From Stagnimonas aquatica (lineage in GTDB: Bacteria > Pseudomonadota > Gammaproteobacteria > Nevskiales > Nevskiaceae): a stretch of DNA of 64,000 bases. The notes under the pieces were generated by a model. The model was given only the letters and a program-made list of their open reading frames with translations, did no database searches and was not told the DNA's origin. Position 1 is the stretch's first letter. The number at the start of each line of letters is the position of its first letter. Shown piece by piece: positions 23,476 to 31,417 of the stretch. The stretch is from positions 1 to 64,000 of the forward strand of contig NZ_RJVO01000006.1 in NCBI RefSeq assembly GCF_003730135.1, read 5' to 3'. The position numbers and the translations under genes were made by a program.

Positions 23476-24005
23476 TGGACTTGCCCAGCTACCGCGCAGG
23501 ACTGGTGACGGCCATCAAGGCCATCGTTCCGGACAAGGTTGCTGTGCAGGCCCACCCGGGCCGTTTCGATCTGGCTCAGCTCAAGACCTACGCGCTCAAG
23601 GCGCCGTGCGTCCTGGTTGCCCTGCTAAACCTGCCGCTGGCCGGTGGCGCAATGGTGTCCGGTCCCATCGAGGCCGCCGCCTACCTGCTGACCAAGAACG
23701 TGCGCGGGGCCAGCCATGACGAGGCCAACCTTCGCCTCTCCGATGGCCTGCTGCAGGTCATGGCTCTGCAAGGCCTAAACGGCGTGGCCTGCGGCGGCAT
23801 CCGCTGGGGAAATCTCTACAACGGTGCCTTGGGTGACGAGGGCGTCTCGCTCTCTGCCATCGCATTCCGCCAGTCACTGAGTCTGGACATGCCCGAGCAG
23901 GGCGATCTGGGCGACTTCACCACGCTGTTCGCGCTCTTCGATGTTGCCAATGACGGCAAGCCCGAAGCCGAAAGCACCATCTCCATCGAGGGGCCATCCG
24001 CATGA
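23475..24005 (+). CDS. DUF1834 tail protein, Mu gp37-like
   Basis: 176 residues. The layout (short N-terminal helices, then LVALLNLPLAGGAMVSGPIE-like hydrophobic core) and its position between the gp36-like protein and the sheath match DUF1834 of Mu-like phages. It is thought to be a tail-completion or terminator-type protein. Stop overlaps the sheath ATG by 4 bp. Confidence 0.8.
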   Translation: MDLPSYRAGLVTAIKAIVPDKVAVQAHPGRFDLAQLKTYALKAPCVLVALLNLPLAGGAMVSGPIEAAAYLLTKNVRGASHDEANLRLSDGLLQVMALQGLNGVACGGIRWGNLYNGALGDEGVSLSAIAFRQSLSLDMPEQGDLGDFTTLFALFDVANDGKPEAESTISIEGPSA

Positions 24006-25480
24006 GCGAGATCCAGTTCAACAGCATCCCCGTCAACCTCAATGTGCCGGGGCAGTACGCCGAGTTCGACCCCAGCCGCGCGAATACCGGCGCGGTCACC
24101 GTCCCGCAGCGCACGCTGCTGATCGGCCAGCAGTTGGCCGGTGCCACGGCGGTCGCTGGCCAGCCGCGCCGCGTGTTCAGCCCTGACGAGGTTGGCGCGC
24201 TCTGCGGCCGTGGCTCGCAGATTCACCACATGGCCAAGCGCCTGCTGGCCGCCGATGCCTTGACGCCGGCCTACATCCTGCCGCTGGCCGACAAAGCGGC
24301 CGGCACTAAGAGCAGCCGAACGCTGACGGTCACCGGGCCGAGCACGGCGGCCGGCACCGTGGTGCTCTACGTCGGCGAACGCCGCTACGCCGTGGGAGTG
24401 AGCTCCGGCATGAGCGCCATCGCCGTGGCCGCTGCGATCATCGCCGCCGTCAACGCCGACGCGGATCGCTACCTGGACGCCGCCGTCGACGGCGCCGATG
24501 CGTTCAAGGTCGTGCTGAGCGCGCGGCACAAGGGCATCGACGCCGGCAATGTGCGGGTCACCCTGAACCGCTACGACGGCGAGACGCTGCCGCTGGGCGT
24601 CGGCGTGGCCATCGGCGCGCTCACGGCCGGCACGGGCGACCCGGACCTCACCGACGCTATCGCCGCGCTCGGGGACCAGTGGTACACCACCTGGGTTCTG
24701 GGTGGCACCGACGGCGCCAACCTGGCGCTGGTTAAGGCGGAGCTGGCCGACCGTTTCGGCCCGCTGCGCCAGCTCGACGCCTATGCCTATGCCGGCATCA
24801 ACCTCGACGCCGCTGCCGCCATCACCCTCGCCACGGGCCAGAACAGTCCCTGGCTGAGCCTGGTGGACTGCGCCGACGTGCTCACGCCGACCTGGGCAAC
24901 GGCGGCCCACGTCGCGGGCTGCGATACCGCCGAGCCGGACCCGGGTCGGCCGCGCCAGACGTTGCCGCTCACCGGTGTGGTGGCCACCGCCGAGGCGCTG
25001 GGGCGCCGCACGTTCGCGCAGCGCAACCAGTTGATCGAGGGCGGCGTCAGCACGCTCAAGGTGGATGCCGATGGCACGGTGCGCATTGAGCGGCTCACCA
25101 CCACCTACCGCACCAACACTTACGGCGTCACCGACAAGGCGTACTTCGACACCGAGACCCTGCATCTGCTGGCCAACCTGCGCTACACGTTGCGGAGCCG
25201 CTTCGCGCTCAAGTATCCGCGCCACAAGTTGGGCGCGGATGGCAGCACTGGCCCCAACGTCATGACGCCGGCCATCGCGCGGGCGGAGATCGTCAGCCTC
25301 TACATCGACACCTGGATGGAGCAGGGCTGGGTGGAAGGCGGCGAGGCGCTGACCCAGTTCATCGCCGAGCTGGTGGTGGAGCGCGACGGCACCGACCCCA
25401 ACCGCCTCAACTCCCGGCTGCCGCCGGACCTCATCAACCAACTGCGCGTGTCCGCGTCGCAGATCCAGTTCATCCGCTAA
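24002..25480 (+). CDS. Contractile tail sheath protein, Mu gpL-like
   Basis: 492 residues, a normal sheath length. Family marks: SIPVNLNVPGQYAEFDPSRA at the N-terminus and, near the C-terminus, MTPAIARAEIVSLY and FIAELVVERDGTDPNRLN, which are typical of Mu-type tail sheath proteins. It polymerises around the tube and contracts at infection. It precedes the tube gene. Confidence 0.94.
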   Translation: MSEIQFNSIPVNLNVPGQYAEFDPSRANTGAVTVPQRTLLIGQQLAGATAVAGQPRRVFSPDEVGALCGRGSQIHHMAKRLLAADALTPAYILPLADKAAGTKSSRTLTVTGPSTAAGTVVLYVGERRYAVGVSSGMSAIAVAAAIIAAVNADADRYLDAAVDGADAFKVVLSARHKGIDAGNVRVTLNRYDGETLPLGVGVAIGALTAGTGDPDLTDAIAALGDQWYTTWVLGGTDGANLALVKAELADRFGPLRQLDAYAYAGINLDAAAAITLATGQNSPWLSLVDCADVLTPTWATAAHVAGCDTAEPDPGRPRQTLPLTGVVATAEALGRRTFAQRNQLIEGGVSTLKVDADGTVRIERLTTTYRTNTYGVTDKAYFDTETLHLLANLRYTLRSRFALKYPRHKLGADGSTGPNVMTPAIARAEIVSLYIDTWMEQGWVEGGEALTQFIAELVVERDGTDPNRLNSRLPPDLINQLRVSASQIQFIR

Positions 25481-25491
25481 GGAGCCCCGAC

Positions 25492-25848
25492 ATGGCACAA
25501 CTTTTGGGCCGCGCCCGCATCCGTGTAAACGGCAAAGAGCTGCTGACGCTGCCTGGCGCCGTACTCACTCCGGGCGGCGAGAAGCGCACGCCCGTGGTCG
25601 GCAGCAATGGGGTGCATGGCTACACCACGGAAATCGTGCCGCCCAAGCTCACCTGCAAGCTCAGCCAGACCGCTGGCATGGACGTCACGGCCGTCGATGC
25701 CATCAAGGACGCGAGCGGGCTCTGGGAGGGCGATGACGGCTTGAAGTTCGCACTCACCGAGATGTTCTGTCAGGGCGAGAGCACGCTGTCGGAAAAGGGC
25801 GGTGAGATCGACGCCAGCTTTAGCGCCAAAGACTGCAAGCGCATCTAG
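25492..25848 (+). CDS. Tail tube protein, Mu gpM-like
   Basis: 118 residues, the usual length. Starts MAQLLGRARIRVNGKEL, with GAVLTPGGEKRTPVVGSNGV, as in Mu-like tail tube proteins, and a beta-rich remainder. It forms the inner tube. Preceded by AGGAGCC. The chaperone genes follow after 8 bp. Confidence 0.93.
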   Translation: MAQLLGRARIRVNGKELLTLPGAVLTPGGEKRTPVVGSNGVHGYTTEIVPPKLTCKLSQTAGMDVTAVDAIKDASGLWEGDDGLKFALTEMFCQGESTLSEKGGEIDASFSAKDCKRI

Positions 25849-25856
25849 GAGATCGC

Positions 25857-26198
25857 ATGAAAGAAGCTACCCAGAAGCGCTTGGCGGTGCACGGCTTCAG
25901 CCTGACGGCCGAAGGTCACATCGCTGGCAGGCTCAAGACTGGCATCAAGATCGGCGAGACGTTGCACAAGAACTTCGTGCTGCGCGAGGCCCTGGGCGAA
26001 GACCTGTTCGCCGCCGAGTTGGAGGCCGATGCTTCCCGGCCACTGACCTACAACGCCGCGCTGCTCTGTCGGCAGTTGGTCCTCACCGGTGACTACACCG
26101 GGCCGTACAGCCTGGACATGATCGGCAAGCTCAAGTCCGGCGACCTCCTGATCCTGCGACAGGCCCAGGTGGAGGCCGAGAAGCTGGGGGAAGGCTGA
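25857..26198 (+). CDS. Tail assembly chaperone (Mu gp41-like), unshifted form
   Basis: 113 residues, with the gp41-type feature set: a beta-rich N-terminus (GFSLTAEGHIAGRLKTG) and the LVLTGDYTGPYSLDMIGKL segment. It lies between tube and tape-measure genes, the fixed place of tail chaperones. Its last codons run over GGGGG and the stop at 26196-26198 touches a hairpin, so part of the product is probably made as a -1 frameshifted, longer form. Confidence 0.85.
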   Translation: MKEATQKRLAVHGFSLTAEGHIAGRLKTGIKIGETLHKNFVLREALGEDLFAAELEADASRPLTYNAALLCRQLVLTGDYTGPYSLDMIGKLKSGDLLILRQAQVEAEKLGEG

Positions 26199-26338
26199 CC
26201 CGCCGAAAGGCGGGTCTCCTGGATGCCGTGCTCGTCATCGCACATCACACCGGCTGGTCCGAGAGCGACATCCTGGCGCTGCCCAATAGCCGGCGGCGGC
26301 ACTACCTGCAGAGACTGCTGCGCAAGGGTGGCCAATGA
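25857..26338 (+). CDS. Frameshifted tail chaperone (gp41-gp42-type fusion)
   Basis: Slipping back one base at the GGGGG run (26186-26190) opens a reading frame that continues to TGA at 26336-26338, overlapping the tape-measure ATG at 26335. The added residues include LLDAVLVIAHHTGWSESDIL and end LQRLLRKGGQ, which look like a second tail-chaperone domain. The frame has no ATG of its own. Programmed frameshifts at this position are conserved in tailed phages, Mu included. Inference from sequence arrangement. Confidence 0.68.
26186..26215 (+). promoter_or_regulatory. Probable -1 frameshift signal: slippery G-run plus hairpin
   Basis: The codons CTG GGG GAA contain five consecutive Gs (26186-26190). 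Seven bases later a perfect hairpin begins: ACCCGCC (26198-26204), loop GAAA, GGCGGGT (26209-26215). A slippery run followed at this distance by a stable GNRA-type stem-loop is the classic layout. The heptamer is not a textbook X-XXY-YYZ site. Confidence 0.65.
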
Positions 26339-28113
26339 CCGAGATGACGGTCGCCTTGCGGCTGTTGCTGGAAGGGCGGCAATTCGATTCGGGGTTCGGC
26401 CAGGCCGGTCGCACGCGTGACCGCTTCGTCCGCGACACGCGTCGAGACTTCTCGTCCATTAACAGGTTGCTGCGCGAAACCCGCAACCAGCTCGCAACCA
26501 TCGGTGTCGGCTTCGGTGGGTACCAGATTGCCCGCCAGTCGGCGCAGCTCGACAAGGGCCTGATCCAGCTCCGCCAGACCGCCGGAGCGACGCGGGAAGC
26601 TTCGCGGAGCTTGCGGGCCGATCTGTTCGCGATGTCGCGAGAGACCGGCCAGAGTCTGGATGCCTTGAAGGGTGGCATGGATGCCCTCGTACAGTCCGGC
26701 CTCACCTGGGCGCAGGCGGTGGCCACAATCCGGGCCGTCAATCCCGCCTCGGCGATCACCGGCGCGGCGCCGGACGTGCTCTCGCGCTCGCTGGTGGTGG
26801 CCTCAAACAGCTACAACCTCGACCTGGCGCAACCCGGCCTGGCCACCAAGCTGCTGGAGCAGATGACCGTCGCCGGTCGACTCGGCAACGCCGAGCTCGA
26901 GAACCTGGCCAGCATCTTCCCGCGCGTCGGGGTAAACGCGCGCAAGGCCAACCTGGAGTTCGCCCAGACTCTGGCCTATGTGGAAGCTCTCTCCCAGGTG
27001 GAGATGAACCCCGAGCGTCTGGCTACCCTGGCGGAAAGCACCCTGCGGCTGTTCACCAACGAGAGCTACAAGAAGGCGGCTCAGAAGGCTACCGGCGTTC
27101 CGTTCTACACGCCGGCCGGCGCCGCGCGTAATCCGCTGGACACGCTGAACGACATCTCCAAGGCCTATCAGCAACTCACCACCGATCAAGCCCGCAACCG
27201 CTACATCGACCGTGCGTTCGGAAAGACCGACCTCGATACGCAGCGGGGCATCGCCATGCTGCTATCGAGCGACTCGCTGACCAAGGTGCGGACCATGACC
27301 GAGCAGGTCCGCGAGTCTGCCGGCATCTTCGAGCACGATCTGCCGGAGGCGCTCGATAACGCGGTCGATCAAGCCGGCCGCATGAAGTCGGTGATGCGCG
27401 AGGTGGGCGATGCGCTGGCCCAGCCCATCAACAAGGCGTTCGCCGACCTGGTGTCCTGGCAGCTCAATCCGAACTCCAAGGGGGGGCTCGACCTGAAGCC
27501 GACCACCGTGGCGGCGGTGACCGTCGCCGAGGTGCTCGCGCTCGGCGCGCTGGCCACCGGTGCACAAAGCGTGCTTGGCAAGTTGCCGGGCGTTGTAGGA
27601 AAGATGCTGGGTGGCAGTGTTTCAACGGCGGCGGGTGTGGCGCAGGGCCAGTTGATCGAGAAGGCCGGCCTCGGCACGGCCGTCTTCGTTACCAACTGGC
27701 CAGCCAGCCTCGGCGGCGGTCAGGGTGGTGCCGGCGAGACCGCCGCCGCTGCCGCTGGTGGCGCGGCGGCAGCCCGTGCGGGTGGAGGGCTGACCGCCGC
27801 CATGATCGGTAACGCCGCTCTGTGGACGGCCGGTCTACTGGCCGCCGGTGCCGGCGGCTGGGAGATCGGCTCCGCGATCTATCGCGCCACCGACGAGACC
27901 GAGTTCATGAACAACCTCGGCGGCGCCATTGCCTTGGCGCTGTCCCGGTTCGGCAATGTGGAGGCCTACAACGCCGTCGAGCGCGAGCTGAACGGCCGCA
28001 TCGAGATCCAGATCGACGAAACCGGCCGCGCCCGGGTCGGCGCCATCACCGCTAGCGGTGGCCTCGATCTCAACGTGGCCACCGGCATGACCGTCTTCGG
28101 GTCTCCGCCATGA
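26335..28113 (+). CDS. Tail tape-measure protein
   Basis: 592 residues. Long helical N-terminal half (coiled-coil candidate at about 20-100), a Tail-tape-measure core with ALVQSGLTWAQAVATIRAVN and NLASIFPRVGVNARKANLEF, then a Gly/Ala-rich hydrophobic stretch (about 450-520). It sets tail length and is ejected with DNA. It follows the chaperone pair. Being fairly short, it predicts a short tail, given that length scales with tape measure size. Confidence 0.9.
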   Translation: MTEMTVALRLLLEGRQFDSGFGQAGRTRDRFVRDTRRDFSSINRLLRETRNQLATIGVGFGGYQIARQSAQLDKGLIQLRQTAGATREASRSLRADLFAMSRETGQSLDALKGGMDALVQSGLTWAQAVATIRAVNPASAITGAAPDVLSRSLVVASNSYNLDLAQPGLATKLLEQMTVAGRLGNAELENLASIFPRVGVNARKANLEFAQTLAYVEALSQVEMNPERLATLAESTLRLFTNESYKKAAQKATGVPFYTPAGAARNPLDTLNDISKAYQQLTTDQARNRYIDRAFGKTDLDTQRGIAMLLSSDSLTKVRTMTEQVRESAGIFEHDLPEALDNAVDQAGRMKSVMREVGDALAQPINKAFADLVSWQLNPNSKGGLDLKPTTVAAVTVAEVLALGALATGAQSVLGKLPGVVGKMLGGSVSTAAGVAQGQLIEKAGLGTAVFVTNWPASLGGGQGGAGETAAAAAGGAAAARAGGGLTAAMIGNAALWTAGLLAAGAGGWEIGSAIYRATDETEFMNNLGGAIALALSRFGNVEAYNAVERELNGRIEIQIDETGRARVGAITASGGLDLNVATGMTVFGSPP

Positions 28114-29192
28114 GCTGGCGCGACCAACTGCGCCCCGGCGCCTTCCGGCAGGTGCCGTTTCTGGTGGATCGGCACGATGCCGATTGGGCTCGCAGCGTGG
28201 CCGTGCATGAGTACCCGGGCCAGAACCTGCCCGACACCGAAGACCTCGGCGAACTCGCCACCACCTTTGACGTCGACGCCTACGTTTTGGGCGATGACTA
28301 CATGACGCAGCGTGACGCCCTGGTCGCGGCGCTGAGCGAGCCGGGCGCCGGCAGCCTGGTGCACCCCTACCTCGGCACGGTGCTTGTCGTGGTGATGGGC
28401 GTTCGGCTGCGGGAAGGCAATCGCGAGGGCGGCCTGGCCCGCTTCTCCATCCGTTTCATCCGCACGGCCGCCATCGTGCCCGCCGTAGAGGTGGACACGC
28501 AGGAGGCCGTCCGCGAGACCGCCGACCTTGCCCAGACGGCCAGCGAGCCGCAGTTCAGCCGCCGGTGGCCGAGCGCGGCGGCGGTACGCGGAGCGGTTCA
28601 ACGGGCCATCAACCGCGTTTTTGGCCCCTTGGAATCCCTGATTGGAGCGGCCGAGGACTGGCGCGACACCCTCCAGTCCATCATCAACCAGCCGGCCGCG
28701 ATCTGGGCACGGCTGACAACGGACCTCAAGCGCATTCGCGCGCTGGCCGACTTCCGCCGGCTCTGGTCGTTCTACGACGACTCCAGCGAGGCGAGCCATC
28801 TGCTGTCCGAGCAGATGCAGGTGTCGGCGGTGATCGCCGCCTGCGCCTGGTCGGCGGAGCAGACCTGGCCGAGCTACGACGAGGCCGAGGCGGTGCGCAG
28901 CGAGCTGCTCGAGCAGCTCGACCGAATCGCCGAGTCGGCCGACGACACCCTGTACGACGCCCTGGTCGCGCTGCGCGCCGCCGTGGCCAGCGACATCGAG
29001 CGCCGCTCTGCCGACTTGGCCCGCCTGGCGCGCTACACCCCGCCGGAGACCGCGCCCGCCCTGGTGCTGGCCCACCGGCTCTACGGCCCCACCGCGCTCG
29101 AGTCGCGCAGCGACGACCTGGTCGCGCGCAACCGCCTCCCGCACCCGCTGTTCGTCGCCGGTGGCGTCGAGCTGGAGGTGCTGAGTGACTGA
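28110..29192 (+). CDS. DNA circulation/tail protein N (Mu gpN-like)
   Basis: 360 residues. The start SWRDQLRPGAFRQVPF and HEYPGQNLPDTEDLG are the signature of the DNA circularisation protein N-terminal domain found in Mu gpN. The family belongs to the tail-baseplate junction. The C-terminal half is helical with no motif. It overlaps both neighbours. Confidence 0.9.
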   Translation: MSWRDQLRPGAFRQVPFLVDRHDADWARSVAVHEYPGQNLPDTEDLGELATTFDVDAYVLGDDYMTQRDALVAALSEPGAGSLVHPYLGTVLVVVMGVRLREGNREGGLARFSIRFIRTAAIVPAVEVDTQEAVRETADLAQTASEPQFSRRWPSAAAVRGAVQRAINRVFGPLESLIGAAEDWRDTLQSIINQPAAIWARLTTDLKRIRALADFRRLWSFYDDSSEASHLLSEQMQVSAVIAACAWSAEQTWPSYDEAEAVRSELLEQLDRIAESADDTLYDALVALRAAVASDIERRSADLARLARYTPPETAPALVLAHRLYGPTALESRSDDLVARNRLPHPLFVAGGVELEVLSD

Positions 29193-30225
29193 GCAGACCC
29201 TGACGCTGCAGGTCGGTGCGCAGCGCTACAGCAAGTGGAAGTCCATCGAGATCAATCGCGGCATCGAGCAGCTCGCCGGAGCGTTCTCGCTGACCTGCGC
29301 CGACGCCTGGGCTCTGAGCGGGCAGCCGCTGCCGGACCTGCGTGGCCAGCGCTGCACCGTGCGCCTCAACGATGCCCCGATCATCACCGGCTATATCGAG
29401 GCGGTAGAGGCGGCCTACGACAAGCAAAGCCACGAGCTGACGATCCGCGGCCGCGACGCCACCGGCGACCTGGTCGATTGCGCCGCCCTCGTCGACGGCC
29501 AGGGCTGGCAGTCCACCAGCCTGCTGCGCATGGCGCGCGACCTGTGCCGCCCGTTCGGGATCTCGGTCTCGATGTCGCTGCCGGCGTCGCTGACGGCAGA
29601 TACCCCGTTCCGCGCCGGCCGCATCTCGCCGGGAGAGACCGTGGCCGAGGTGCTGGGGCGCGCGGCGGCGGTCGCGGGCTGCCTGCTGGTTTCCGATGGC
29701 CTCGGCGGCCTGTACATCACCCGGGCCGGCAGCGCCCGCGCCCGCACGCGCCTCGAGCGCGGCATCAACATCCTCAGCGGCCAGGGCAGTGACGACGACA
29801 GCAACCGATTCGCCCGCTACCAGGTGATCGGCCAATCGGCTGGCGACGACGCCGACCAGCAGATTCTGGCCAGCGCCACCGACAAGGGCGTGCGCGCCAG
29901 TCGTGTCACCGTGCTGCAGGTCTCCGACGACGTCGACGCCGACAAGGCGCAGCAGTACGCCCGCTGGGCCGCCGCCACCGGGCTGGCGCGCAGCCGCCGG
30001 GCCAGCGTCGTCGTTGCCGGTTGGCTCGACGGTGACCGGCCCTGGTGGCCCAACACGTTGGTCACCATCCACGACGACTACCTACGCCTCGACGGGGACT
30101 ACCTGATTGCCGGCGTCTCGCACCGCATCGACCGCCGCGCCGGCAAGGTCACCGTGCTCGAGCTGGCGCCGCCGGGCGCCTACACGCCCGCGCCGGTGAT
30201 CGACCTCGACGAGGAGAGCGCCTGA
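29185..30225 (+). CDS. Baseplate hub protein, Mu gpP-like
   Basis: 346 residues. Mu gpP/late control D type: LQVGAQRYSKWKSIEINRG and SFSLT-like beta repeats at the N-terminus, GYIEAVEAAYDKQSHELTIR, and the DGDYLIAGVSHR-like block near the C-terminus. It forms the central hub that carries the spike. The stop overlaps the spike gene start by one base. Confidence 0.92.
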   Translation: MTEQTLTLQVGAQRYSKWKSIEINRGIEQLAGAFSLTCADAWALSGQPLPDLRGQRCTVRLNDAPIITGYIEAVEAAYDKQSHELTIRGRDATGDLVDCAALVDGQGWQSTSLLRMARDLCRPFGISVSMSLPASLTADTPFRAGRISPGETVAEVLGRAAAVAGCLLVSDGLGGLYITRAGSARARTRLERGINILSGQGSDDDSNRFARYQVIGQSAGDDADQQILASATDKGVRASRVTVLQVSDDVDADKAQQYARWAAATGLARSRRASVVVAGWLDGDRPWWPNTLVTIHDDYLRLDGDYLIAGVSHRIDRRAGKVTVLELAPPGAYTPAPVIDLDEESA

Positions 30226-30854
30226 TGCGCCCCGCCGATCTGCTCCGCGTGCTGGCGCCTATCCAGCGCCGTATCCGCGCGCTGGCGGCACGTACCACGG
30301 TCGCCCGAGCCGCCGATGCCGGCGCCAGCCAGCGCGTGCAGATCACCGTCCTGGCCGGCGAGCGGCTGGACGACGTGGTGCGCGTCCAGAACTTCGGCCT
30401 CAGTGCCAATCCGCCGGCCGGCAGCACCGCGCTGCTCATCAGCATCGGCGGGAGTCGTACCCATTGCGTCGTGATTGGCGCCGACCACGAATCCCGGCCG
30501 CGCGATCTCGCGCCGGGCGAGTCGCAGCACTACAACCAGTGGGGCGATTGCGTGTATCTGCAGGAGAACGGCGAGGCGCTCATCAAAGCCCGCGCGAAGG
30601 TGATCTGCGACGCGCCGCTGACCCACGTGCTCGGCGATGCCGAGATCGACGGCAACCTGCTGGTGCGCGGCGACATCACCGGCCTGGGCAACATCGCAGT
30701 TGCCGGCACCGGCTACGTCGAGGGTGGACTTGAGTCGGCCACGTCGATCACCGATCCGGCCGGGACGATGGCCGAAATGCGTTCGGTGTTCAACAGCCAT
30801 ACCCAGCCGGTGAGCGGCGGGGTCGCGCAGGCGCCGGCGGTGCCGATGTCATGA
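30225..30854 (+). CDS. Baseplate spike protein, Mu gp45-like (gpV type)
   Basis: 209 residues. N-terminal OB-fold-like part with ERLDDVVRVQNFGLSANPP and an HYNQWGDCVYLQENG block, then a repetitive beta-helix region (GDAEIDGNLLVRGDITGLGNI), the usual layout of phage spike proteins that pierce the outer membrane. The end VSGGVAQAPAVPMS is typical for the family. Confidence 0.9.
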   Translation: MRPADLLRVLAPIQRRIRALAARTTVARAADAGASQRVQITVLAGERLDDVVRVQNFGLSANPPAGSTALLISIGGSRTHCVVIGADHESRPRDLAPGESQHYNQWGDCVYLQENGEALIKARAKVICDAPLTHVLGDAEIDGNLLVRGDITGLGNIAVAGTGYVEGGLESATSITDPAGTMAEMRSVFNSHTQPVSGGVAQAPAVPMS

Positions 30855-31417
30855 CCGACCTCGCTCTACAGATCATCGACGGGCACCAGGTCTCACCGGT
30901 GCTCTGGCGCGGCGATCTGATCGCCGACGACTCGCTGCGCGGCGCCGTGCTGGTGTCACTGTTCACCGACGCCGAGGCGAGCGCCGAGCAGCTCCAGGAG
31001 GCCGGCCTCGATGCCAGCCCGGCCGAGCGGCGTGGATGGTGGGGCGACGTGGCCGCCAGCGCCAGCGGCGACCGCATTGGCTCCCGATTGTGGCTGCTGG
31101 CGCGCCGCAAGCGCCTGGCCAGCGTGCTACCGGAAGCCAAGCGCCACGCCGAGGACGCCCTGGCCTGGCTGGTGTCGGACGGCCTGGCGCAGACCGTCAC
31201 CGTCACGCCCTCGCTGGGCGACGCCGACGAGCTGCTGCTCGACGTCGAGATCGCGCGCCCGGCCGGCGCGTTGCGCTACCGAGTGAGCACCGTCTGGGCC
31301 GCCAACTTTGCCGCTTCACCCATCGCCGCTGCCGAAGACGAAGCCGCTGCCGTGGCAGCGGCGGCTGCCGTTATCGAGCACGTCTGGTTTGTCGAAATCC
31401 CCGAGATCACCGAATGA
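30851..31417 (+). CDS. Baseplate wedge protein, Mu gp46 / GP46 family
   Basis: 188 residues. GP46 traits: SPVLWRGDLIADDSL, RRGWWGDVAASASGDRIGSRLWLLARRK and LPEAKRHAEDALAWL, all typical for the family. It is the gp25-like wedge component near the gp47 baseplate J protein. In Mu gp46 is followed directly by gp47; here two fibre genes intervene. Stop overlaps the next ATG. Confidence 0.92.
   Translation: MTDLALQIIDGHQVSPVLWRGDLIADDSLRGAVLVSLFTDAEASAEQLQEAGLDASPAERRGWWGDVAASASGDRIGSRLWLLARRKRLASVLPEAKRHAEDALAWLVSDGLAQTVTVTPSLGDADELLLDVEIARPAGALRYRVSTVWAANFAASPIAAAEDEAAAVAAAAAVIEHVWFVEIPEITE

Noticed and set aside
23816-25498. 560-codon minus-strand open frame opposite the sheath gene
   Set aside because: The sheath protein is unmistakable on the plus strand; the other frame is a shadow caused by G/C at codon position 3.
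27966-30072. Two long minus-strand open frames opposite gpN/gpP-like genes
   Set aside because: Both are antisense to recognised tail and baseplate genes and interrupt a continuous operon.
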